Shown piece by piece: positions 5,642 to 11,524 of a stretch of 13,672 nucleotides of DNA. The notes beneath the pieces are model-generated. The model had not been told where the DNA came from. It ran no database searches and saw only the letters and a program-made list of their open reading frames with translations. A program made the position numbers and the translations under genes. The first letter of the stretch is position 1; every line of letters begins with the position of its first letter. The DNA is from JALOLG01 sp035557475 (GTDB taxonomy: Bacteria; Actinomycetota; Acidimicrobiia; Acidimicrobiales; Ilumatobacteraceae), in NCBI GenBank assembly GCA_035557475.1, contig DATMDV010000048.1, positions 1 to 13,672 of the forward strand, in the 5' to 3' direction.

Positions 5642-6799
5642 ATGACCCGGTTGCCGGCAGGTTTCCGCTGCTACGTCTCCAACGTCGGCGTCAAGGACGA
5701 CTCCGACGACTTCGTGGTCGTCGCCGCCGACGCGACGTGTGCCGCCGCCGGCGTGTTCACCAAGAGCCGATTCGCCGGGCCGAGCGTGCAGGTCAGCCGC
5801 GAACACCTGGCGGACGGGCACGCCCGGGCGGTCGTCGTCGTGTCCAAGAACGCCAACGTCGCGACGGGTGATGTCGGGCTCCGCGACGCCCGCGAGCTGG
5901 CCAGCGGCGTCGCCGACCGGATCGGGTGCGACGCCGCCGACGTCGTCGTCGCGGCGACGGGCGTGATCGGCCGCACCCTTCCGATGGACCGCATCCGAGC
6001 CGGCATCGCGGCGATCCCCGACGAGCTCCCGTCACACCTCGCCGACGACGCGGCCCGCGGCATCATGACCACCGACACCGTCGCCAAGGTCGCCGAGGCA
6101 CCGATCGGCACGGGCGATGCCCGGGTGGTCGGCATCGCCAAGGGCGTCGGCATGATCGAGCCCGACATGGCGACGTTGATCACGGTGATGTTCACCGATG
6201 CCGAGATCGAACACGCCGAGCTCGCCATCGTCTTCCGGCGCGTCATCGACCGGACGTTCAACTGTGTGAGCGTCGACACCGACACGTCGACGAGCGACAC
6301 CGCTGCCGTGCTCGCCAGCGGCGTCGCCGGGGCGGTCGACATCACCGACTTCGAGACCGCCTTGCACGACGTCGCGCTGTCGCTGACCAAACAGGTCGCG
6401 CGCGATGGTGAGGGCGCCGAGAAGCTGATCGAGGTCCACGTCGACGACGCCCGCGACGCGGCGCAGGCGAAGCGGGTCGCGAAGGCGATCGTCAACTCGC
6501 CGCTGGTGAAGACCGCCGTCCACGGTGCCGACCCCAACTGGGGACGTGTGGCGATGGCGGTCGGAAAGTGCAGCGACGACACCGACATCGACCAGGCGCG
6601 GGTCGTCATCCGCTTCGGCGCCACCGAGGTCTACCCGCGACCACTCGACGATGCCGGGCTCACTGACCTCTCGGCCTACATGGCCGGCGACACGGTGCTG
6701 ATCCATGTCAGCCTCGCCACGGGCTCGGCCGAGGCGACGGTGTGGGGCTGCGACCTCACCGCCGGCTACGTCCGCATCAACGCCGACTACACGACCTGA
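5642..6799 (+). CDS. argJ: Ornithine acetyltransferase / glutamate N-acetyltransferase, OAT2-like
   Basis: 385 residues. The family moves the acetyl group from N-acetylornithine to glutamate in the cyclic arginine pathway, and the precursor cuts itself into alpha and beta chains. The self-cleavage site and nucleophile are visible in GIAKGVGMIEPDMATL, with Thr178 after Ala177. Other signatures are FTKSRFAGPSV, IMTTDTVAK, TDTSTSDT, VNSPLVKTAVHGADPNWGR and the terminal DYTT. The SKNANVATG motif, the DDTDIDQ segment and the overall spacing match, from memory, the OAT2 group known from the Streptomyces clavuligerus clavulanate cluster rather than the classical ArgJ with its NANACTG motif. No other arg gene is adjacent, so this may be a second paralogue with a broader or different acetyl-acceptor. 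It is probably cotranscribed with the MarR gene. No clear Shine-Dalgarno sequence precedes ATG 5642. A strong hairpin follows the stop. Confidence 0.93.
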   Translation: MTRLPAGFRCYVSNVGVKDDSDDFVVVAADATCAAAGVFTKSRFAGPSVQVSREHLADGHARAVVVVSKNANVATGDVGLRDARELASGVADRIGCDAADVVVAATGVIGRTLPMDRIRAGIAAIPDELPSHLADDAARGIMTTDTVAKVAEAPIGTGDARVVGIAKGVGMIEPDMATLITVMFTDAEIEHAELAIVFRRVIDRTFNCVSVDTDTSTSDTAAVLASGVAGAVDITDFETALHDVALSLTKQVARDGEGAEKLIEVHVDDARDAAQAKRVAKAIVNSPLVKTAVHGADPNWGRVAMAVGKCSDDTDIDQARVVIRFGATEVYPRPLDDAGLTDLSAYMAGDTVLIHVSLATGSAEATVWGCDLTAGYVRINADYTT

Positions 6800-6807
6800 G
6801 GCCTGAC

Positions 6808-6967
6808 GCGCGAGATCACCCACGACCCGCCATCGTGGGTGATCTCACAAGTTGTTGACCCAGTGTCAATGATCCCGTCACCGAAGAGTCTGAGGACCAC
6901 CGAAATCGACCCCGCCCGCATCTCTCGTGGTGTTCCGGTGGCCCTCAGCGCTCTCTTCGACCGCCAC
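6808..6967 (-). ncRNA. Candidate small RNA in the argJ / SDR convergent spacer
   Basis: The 326-bp spacer 6800-7125 has no credible protein gene but shows a full set of sRNA parts on the minus strand. A promoter (6974-7002) points left with an expected start near 6967. The transcript then forms a long hairpin: CGAAGAG and CTGAGGGCCACCG (6959-6936) pair with CGGTGGTCCTCAG and CTCTTCG (6902-6882). A small TTGAC/GTCAA hairpin (6855-6869) and the perfect 14-bp hairpin 6812-6846 at the 3' end follow. The one irregular pair inside the 13-bp stem is G.U in the minus-strand RNA but A.C in the plus-strand RNA, which favours the minus strand as the functional one. Predicted length is about 160 nt. I recognise no known RNA family. 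The rest of the spacer (7003-7125) holds only a weak ACGGAC/GTCCGT dyad (7077-7111) and the palindrome TTCCGGGCGGAA (7056-7067). Confidence 0.45.
6812..6846. terminator. Strong hairpin terminator after argJ
   Basis: GAGATCACCCACGA (6812-6825) and its exact reverse complement (6833-6846) form a perfect 14-bp stem with a 7-nt loop, 12 bp past the argJ stop. There is no T-tract on either side, which is common for actinobacterial hairpin terminators. It can end argJ transcripts and, read on the other strand, the predicted small RNA. Confidence 0.8.
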
Positions 6968-6973
6968 TTACAG

Positions 6974-7002
6974 ACCGTAAAGCAATGTCAAGCGAATGTC
7001 AA
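6974..7002 (-). promoter_or_regulatory. Near-consensus promoter TTGACA-N17-TACGGT pointing away from any coding gene
   Basis: On the minus strand TTGACA (7002-6997) is followed by 17 nt and TACGGT (6979-6974). A run of five A (7010-7006) lies just upstream, as in an UP element. A second TTGACA (6991-6986) is repeated 11 bp downstream inside the spacer. It is the only promoter in the window with a perfect -35 hexamer. It reads into the spacer toward the 3' end of argJ. Confidence 0.55.
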
Positions 7003-7125
7003 ATGTTTTTCTCGGAAGACAAGTTTATGTGTGCCGAAGCCGACTTTGTGTGTGTTTCCGGGCGGAACTGTCAACTACGGACCGTGCCGAGGCCCGCTTC
7101 GTCAAGTCCGTGCCGGTTGAACGTC

Positions 7126-7902
7126 TCACTTGGGTGGCATCCGGATGCCGCCGTCGACGCGGATCGTCTCGGCGTTCATGTAGCTGTTGGTGACGAGCTC
7201 GAGCACCACCGACGCCAACTCCGCCGGCGAACCGAGGCGCTGGGGGAACAACACGCCCTTTTGCAGGTTCGCCTTGAACGCCTCGCTGCCCTCGCCCTCG
7301 CCGTAGATCGGCGTGTCGATCAGACCTGGTGCGACGGTGTTGACGCGAACGCCGATGGCGGCGAGGTCGCGTGCGACGGGCAGGGTCATACCGACGATGC
7401 CGCCCTTCGACGCCGAGTACGACGCCTGACCGATCTGGCCGTCGAAAGCGGCAACCGAGGCGACGTTGACGATCGCACCGCGCTCACCAGACTCCATCGG
7501 CTCGGTCTGGCTCATCGCCGTGGCTGCCAGGCGGATGCAGTCGAACGATCCGATCAGGTTGATCGCGATCACCTTCTTGAAGGCGTCGAGGTTGGCCGCC
7601 GACTCGTACGACCCGTCCTTGCCGACGGTGCGCTGGGCCCATCCGATCCCGGCCGAGTTCACCAGGACGCGCAGCGGGCCCATCGACTTCGCCATCTCGA
7701 CGGCATTGATGATGTCGTCGGTGTTCGTGACGTCAACCTTGCAGAACGCACCACCGATCTCGTCGGCCAGCGCCGTCCCCTTGTCCTCCTGCAGGTCGGC
7801 GACGACGACCTTGGCGCCCTTGGCCGCCAATGCCCGGGCGGCCGCCGCACCGATCCCCGATGCCCCACCCGTGACGATTGCGCTCGCGCCTGTGATGTCC
7901 AT
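7126..7902 (-). CDS. Short-chain dehydrogenase, type II 3-hydroxyacyl-CoA dehydrogenase-like
   Basis: 258 residues, classical SDR. The cofactor-binding TGGASGIG is at residues 11-18, and Asp36 after VVVAD marks NAD(H) preference. VNSAGIG (81-87) and the catalytic set Asn114, Ser149, Tyr162 and Lys166 (VASVAAF...ASYSASKGG) are all present. The long insertion with GKDGSYESAANLDAFKK and the C-terminus VDGGIRMPPK resemble the HSD17B10/type II 3-hydroxyacyl-CoA dehydrogenase subgroup. The likely reaction is NAD-dependent oxidation of a 3-hydroxyacyl-CoA (or 2-methyl-3-hydroxybutyryl-CoA) in fatty acid or branched amino acid breakdown. Other SDR substrates remain possible. It stands alone between two spacers. 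ATG 7902 has TATCGT 8 nt upstream, and a 14-bp inverted repeat lies before that. Confidence 0.9.
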   Translation of the reverse strand: MDITGASAIVTGGASGIGAAAARALAAKGAKVVVADLQEDKGTALADEIGGAFCKVDVTNTDDIINAVEMAKSMGPLRVLVNSAGIGWAQRTVGKDGSYESAANLDAFKKVIAINLIGSFDCIRLAATAMSQTEPMESGERGAIVNVASVAAFDGQIGQASYSASKGGIVGMTLPVARDLAAIGVRVNTVAPGLIDTPIYGEGEGSEAFKANLQKGVLFPQRLGSPAELASVVLELVTNSYMNAETIRVDGGIRMPPK

Positions 7903-7910
7903 GCCCGCCG

Positions 7911-7916
7911 ACGATA
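7911..7916 (-). promoter_or_regulatory. Predicted -10 element of the SDR gene
   Basis: The minus strand reads TATCGT, ending 8 nt before ATG 7902. GGCGGG lies between the two and could serve as a weak ribosome binding site, so leaderless and leadered starts are both conceivable. Confidence 0.45.
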
Positions 7917-7923
7917 GGCCCTC

Positions 7924-7976
7924 CCGTTCTGTCTGCTTCAGACGAAGCCACGGGCAGGATGGAGCAGACAGGACGG
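7924..7976. repeat. 14-bp inverted repeat upstream of the SDR gene, with nested GTCTG/CAGAC palindrome
   Basis: CCGTTCTGTCTGCT (7924-7937) faces AGCAGACAGGACGG (7963-7976), with 13 of 14 positions complementary and the last a T/G pair, around a 25-bp spacer. Nested within it is GTCTG-CTT-CAGAC (7931-7943). It lies 22-74 bp before the SDR start, so it could be a repressor operator over the -35 region. It could also end transcripts of the large gene to the right. Confidence 0.5.
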
Positions 7977-8008
7977 AATCAGTGGGCCGGTCAGACCCTT
8001 GCGCGCCC

Positions 8009-8056
8009 GAGCCGGCGACCGAACGTGCCGCCTACCGACGTGGGGTGAGCCGGCTC
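8009..8056 (-). terminator. Possible terminator of the SpoIID-SGNH gene
   Basis: Just past the TAG stop (8060-8062), GAGCCGGC on the minus strand (8056-8049) pairs with GCCGGCTC (8016-8009) across a 32-nt loop. The proximal arm is part of the perfect palindrome GAGCCGGCTC (8047-8056). There is no T-tract. The 157-bp spacer to the SDR start also holds the inverted repeat 7924-7976, which may be the real terminator. Confidence 0.3.
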
Positions 8057-8059
8057 AAT

Positions 8060-11008
8060 CTAGAGAGGCGTGAATTGGCCGCTGCGGGTGTCGACGAAGC
8101 GCTGGGGGGCGCGGCCTTCGAAGCCCGCCGTGAACCAGCCGTTGACGTCGACCAGCACGTGGGCGGGCGCGTACGTCCAGATGCACACCTCGCCGGTGAA
8201 GTCGACCGGCACGAGGACCGAGTTCGGCTCGACCGCGCCGGACCGGATGAAGTTCACGTGTGACGCATCGGGCGGCATCGGCGAGCCACACGGCCACACC
8301 GTGAAGAAACCCCACCCAGCGGTCTCCGCGGCGGTCACGTTCAAGGCCACCGCCTTCACACCGCTGGCCGGCACGTCGCCCACGCCCGACACCGGCACAC
8401 GCAGGGTCTGACCGGCGCCCAGCTTGCCGAGGGGTGCGCCTCGGCCTTCACGGGTGTCGACGATGCGGTCCGGCGCGCGGCCCTCGAAGCCCGACGTGAA
8501 CCAGCCGTTGATGTCGACCAGCACGTGGGCGTCGGCGTAGGACCAGATGCACACCTCACCCGTCGAGTCGATGGGTGCAAGGACCGAGTTCGGTTCGACC
8601 GCACCGGCGTCGACGAAGTTGACATGCGACGCGTCGAGCGGCATCGGTGAGCCACACGGCCACACCGTGAAGAACCCCCACCCCGTCGGCTCGACCGCGG
8701 TCACGTTCAATGCCACCGCCGATGCGCCCGTCAGCGGGATGCCGCCCTTTCCCGCCACCGGCACGCGGAGCGTCTGCCCGGCCGGCAATCGTCCGACGGG
8801 CGCGCCCTGGCCGCTGCGCGTGTCAACGATGCGGAGCGGAGTGCGGCCACGAAACCCCGACGTGAACCAGCCGTTGACATCGACCAGCACGTGCGACGCG
8901 GCGTACGTCCACACGCAGACCTCACCCGTCGCGTCGACGAGCGCGAGCACGGAGTTCGGTTCGACAGCACCCGGCGCCAGGAAGTTGACGTGCGATGCAT
9001 CGGGCGGCATCGGTGAGCCGCACGGCCACACGGTGAAGAACCCCCAGCCCGACGGATCGACGGCGGTCACGTTCAACGCCACCGCCGTGACCCCGGAGGA
9101 CGGCACGTCGCCGACGCCGGGGATCTTGACCCGCAGGAAGCGGCCGGCGCCGAGCTTGCCGGGCCCCGCTGTCGCCAGCGCCAGCACCTGGCTGCGCAGC
9201 CACAGGGCGAACTCGGATTGCCCGGTCGTCGTGAGATGGACTCCGTCGGCGTACCAGCGGTCACGGTCGGCGCCGCTGCTGGCGGCGTCCCAGTCGAGGA
9301 CCACGAGTTCGGGCCAGCGGGCCCGCGCCGCGTTCAACGCCTGGTTGGCGGCGGCGAATGCTGATGCCGACGACGCCCGGCGCTCCGACATCGTGACCCA
9401 GCCGACGCGCGTCACGCCCTTCCCGCGGAGCACCGACATGACCTGGTCGATCTTGGCCGCGAATCCGCTCGGGTCGTTGTAGCCGAGCTCGACGATCGCG
9501 ATCTCGGTGCTGTTCGGGATCGCCTGTGCGGCCTGGACGCCCGTGGTGCCGATGCAGTTCGGCGCCGCGGTGCAGCGCCCGCCGACCGAGTCGAACACGG
9601 TGGACGCGAACACGCCGTCGAGCAGGGCCGGCAGCTCAGATGTGTCGGTGTCGGTGATGCTGAACCCGACCGAGTCGCCGATGAACGCGAAGTCCTGCGG
9701 GGTGATCATCTCGCGGGTGATGACACGGATCGAGATGCCGTGTGAGGGCAGTCCGTAGGAACCGCGGAAGCTGAGCGCGCTCATCGTCGTCGCGCCGGTG
9801 GTTCCTTGCAGTTGGACGCGATTGCCCCACTGACCGTCCCAGAGAGTCGCCGGGTCGCGCTCGGTGTAGGCGGCGGTCAACGTACCGAGGTCGAACCGCT
9901 CGGCCAGGGCGTTGGCGTCGATCACGCGGGTCCAGCGATGCAGCGGGTTGTCGGCGACGGCGTCGGCGGGGTCGTCGACCGCCGGGAACGAACCGCCCGC
10001 GGTCCGGGGCCCGTTGGATGCCGAGAACTCGGTCGACACGATCCCGCCGCCCGGCCACACGCGGATCTTGCCGGCGGTGGTCACGATCGCGGCGTCGGTC
10101 AGTTCGTGCTCGCGGGTCGTGGCGGTGGGTGAAGATGCAGAAACGCGCCAGCCGGCGCCGCCGTAGACCTGGCACGCCGAACTGTCGCAGGTGTTCGCGT
10201 ACGAGTAGCGGCCCTGCGTCAACGCGTACGATCGAGCGGCGACCGACTGGGCCCGCAGCGCGTTGGCCCCGGCGCCGCCGCCCGCGAGACCCCAGCTGGC
10301 CGGGCTCTCGCGAGGTACGACGCCGCGTAGGTACGACTCGATGAGCACCCTGTTCACGGTGCGGTTCTCGCCGACTGTGCCGTTGGCCGCGTAGATGCTG
10401 CCGCGATAGTGGTCGACGACACCGCCCGCGCCGCACACGCCGAGCAGATCGCCGGGAGCCGCACCGGGATTGTCGCCGGCGGGCGTCGTGAACTCGACGG
10501 CTGGTGCGCCCGCTGCAGCACCGCTGACCTCGCCGAGGTAGGTCCAGCCGGCGAGCGGATCCTCGGCTGTCGGGCACGTGGGCGTCGGATGCCCCCACAC
10601 CTGGAATCTCCTGGTCGCGCTGTCGACCTCGCGCGTCACCAGGGCTCCGTAGCTCCCGGTCCCTCCCCAGTTCGCCGTCCCGGTGGCGGAGATCACGGCG
10701 GTCTGCAGTTGGTCGTCGAGGGCGAGCAGCCGGACCGTGATCGCGTTGTTGGCGGCGTCGCCGAGCGATGTGCCGCCGTAGTAGTGGTCGAGGATCTGGG
10801 TCCAATCCCAGCCGTAGTTGACGGCCCAGCCGTACGAGCCCCACTGGCTGAGGCCCCTGCCGTGACCGTTGCCGACGCCGTCGACCACGACGGCGACGAT
10901 CTCGTTCGTGTCACCGGGCGCGGCACCGACCTCACGGGTGGTGAGGATTGGGGTGGTCGCGGCGATGGCGGCCGCGACCACGAGAAGGCGCGCCGCCGAC
11001 CGGTTCAC
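8060..11008 (-). CDS. Secreted SpoIID/LytB-like + SGNH hydrolase protein with three C-terminal WPCG repeats
   Basis: 982 residues, GTG start with TACCCT 8 nt upstream. A signal peptide (1-29: basic start, LLVVAAAIAATT, VGA cleavage) leads to GNGHGRGLSQWGSYGWA (47-63) and ILDHYYGGT (72-80), typical of the SpoIID/LytB family. The SpoIID core follows, with YLRGVVPRESPASWG (catalytic-type Glu234) and ALRAQSVAARSYAL (250-263). An SGNH/GDSL hydrolase domain follows at about 437-612: FIGDS (Ser446), LGYND (Asn511) and DGVH (Asp588, His591). Residues 625-982 are three 122-residue repeats. SpoIID proteins cut peptidoglycan glycan strands. SGNH enzymes are often acetyl esterases. Together they suggest cell-wall remodelling outside the membrane. 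No LPXTG or C-terminal anchor is seen, so the repeats may attach it to the envelope. The gene follows RNase HI by 90 bp. Confidence 0.9.
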   Translation of the reverse strand: MNRSAARLLVVAAAIAATTPILTTREVGAAPGDTNEIVAVVVDGVGNGHGRGLSQWGSYGWAVNYGWDWTQILDHYYGGTSLGDAANNAITVRLLALDDQLQTAVISATGTANWGGTGSYGALVTREVDSATRRFQVWGHPTPTCPTAEDPLAGWTYLGEVSGAAAGAPAVEFTTPAGDNPGAAPGDLLGVCGAGGVVDHYRGSIYAANGTVGENRTVNRVLIESYLRGVVPRESPASWGLAGGGAGANALRAQSVAARSYALTQGRYSYANTCDSSACQVYGGAGWRVSASSPTATTREHELTDAAIVTTAGKIRVWPGGGIVSTEFSASNGPRTAGGSFPAVDDPADAVADNPLHRWTRVIDANALAERFDLGTLTAAYTERDPATLWDGQWGNRVQLQGTTGATTMSALSFRGSYGLPSHGISIRVITREMITPQDFAFIGDSVGFSITDTDTSELPALLDGVFASTVFDSVGGRCTAAPNCIGTTGVQAAQAIPNSTEIAIVELGYNDPSGFAAKIDQVMSVLRGKGVTRVGWVTMSERRASSASAFAAANQALNAARARWPELVVLDWDAASSGADRDRWYADGVHLTTTGQSEFALWLRSQVLALATAGPGKLGAGRFLRVKIPGVGDVPSSGVTAVALNVTAVDPSGWGFFTVWPCGSPMPPDASHVNFLAPGAVEPNSVLALVDATGEVCVWTYAASHVLVDVNGWFTSGFRGRTPLRIVDTRSGQGAPVGRLPAGQTLRVPVAGKGGIPLTGASAVALNVTAVEPTGWGFFTVWPCGSPMPLDASHVNFVDAGAVEPNSVLAPIDSTGEVCIWSYADAHVLVDINGWFTSGFEGRAPDRIVDTREGRGAPLGKLGAGQTLRVPVSGVGDVPASGVKAVALNVTAAETAGWGFFTVWPCGSPMPPDASHVNFIRSGAVEPNSVLVPVDFTGEVCIWTYAPAHVLVDVNGWFTAGFEGRAPQRFVDTRSGQFTPL
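8063..9136 (-). repeat. Three in-frame 366-bp tandem repeats
   Basis: Units lie at 9136-8771, 8770-8405 and 8404-8063 and encode residues 625-746, 747-868 and 869-982, each starting with LRV. Shared blocks are AVALNVTA, GWGFFTVWPCGSPMP, DASHVNF, GAVEPNSVL, GEVC(I/V)W, HVLVD(V/I)NGWFT and (I/F)VDTR. Each unit has two Cys that could form an internal disulfide. I know similar repeats from secreted actinobacterial proteins, but not their ligand. Confidence 0.9.
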
Positions 11009-11016
11009 GGCCGCCC

Positions 11017-11044
11017 AGGGTACTGATCCGCAACGCGATCGTAA
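11017..11044 (-). promoter_or_regulatory. Predicted promoter of the SpoIID-SGNH gene
   Basis: In the 90-bp gap after RNase HI the minus strand reads TTACGA (11044-11039), 16 nt, then TACCCT (11022-11017), then 8 nt to GTG 11008. It gives the gene its own leaderless transcript in addition to possible read-through from the acyltransferase-RNase H pair. Confidence 0.45.
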
Positions 11045-11098
11045 CGTCAGACGGTCACACGCTGCCGGAACGCCGCGGTCGTCGCGAGATCGTGAGGC

Positions 11099-11524
11099 TC
11101 AGCGCGGAATTGCCGCGACGGCCAACCGGTCGACGAGGTCGTTCAGGCGGTCGCCACTGTGCCCCTTCACCCAGCCCCACTCGACTCGGCCGGTGCGCTC
11201 GAACTCGACGAGCGGCTTCCACAAGTCGGCGTTGGCGACCGGCTGCTTGTTGGAGTTGCGATAGCCGTTCGCCTCCCAGCGCACCCACCACTTCTGCCTG
11301 AAGCAGTTGACGACGTACGTCGAGTCGGAGACGATCCTCACGATCTCGCCGCTCGACTCGAACGCCCGCAGCGCCTGGAGCGCGGCGAGCAGCTCCATCC
11401 GCTGGTTCGTGGTCATCGTCTCGCCACCCGAGTCGCTCGGCACCCCGTCGGGCGCCACCACCCACGCCCAACCGCCAGGACCGGGGTTCCTCGAGCAGGC
11501 GCCGTCGGTGTAAACGGTGATCAC
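11099..11524 (-). CDS. rnhA: Ribonuclease HI
   Basis: 141 residues, a compact single-domain enzyme that cuts the RNA strand of RNA-DNA hybrids in the cytoplasm. All catalytic acidic residues of the family are present: Asp7 (VYTDGA), Glu44 (RMELLAA), Asp67 (IVSDSTYV) and Asp132 (NDLVDRLA), with His122 in WVKGHSG. A basic, Trp-rich handle (FRQKWWVRWEANGYRNSN) for substrate binding is also there. The start is GTG 11524, giving VITVYTDGACSRNPGPGG. Its GTGA overlaps the TGA stop of the acyltransferase gene by 4 nt, so translation is probably coupled. No promoter of its own is visible. Genes longer than this in the same frame would extend into the acyltransferase and are not credible. Confidence 0.95.
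   Translation of the reverse strand: MITVYTDGACSRNPGPGGWAWVVAPDGVPSDSGGETMTTNQRMELLAALQALRAFESSGEIVRIVSDSTYVVNCFRQKWWVRWEANGYRNSNKQPVANADLWKPLVEFERTGRVEWGWVKGHSGDRLNDLVDRLAVAAIPR

Noticed and set aside
6787..6921. 44-residue minus-strand small ORF inside the spacer, overlapping the argJ end
   Set aside because: It overlaps the proposed RNA hairpins and has no recognisable motif; its length is expected by chance in GC-rich DNA.
6890..6948. A known actinobacterial RNA (6C RNA, 6S RNA or a riboswitch)
   Set aside because: There are no C-rich paired loops as in 6C, no terminal closing stem with a central bubble as in 6S, and no downstream gene in the right direction for a riboswitch.
7077..7111. 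ACGGAC/GTCCGT dyad as terminator of the SDR gene
   Set aside because: Only 6 bp with a 23-nt loop and no T-tract; too weak to call.
6839..7120. 93-residue plus-strand ORF in the 6800-7125 spacer
   Set aside because: Third codon positions are mixed, unlike the strong GC bias of all real genes here, and it begins inside the argJ terminator hairpin.
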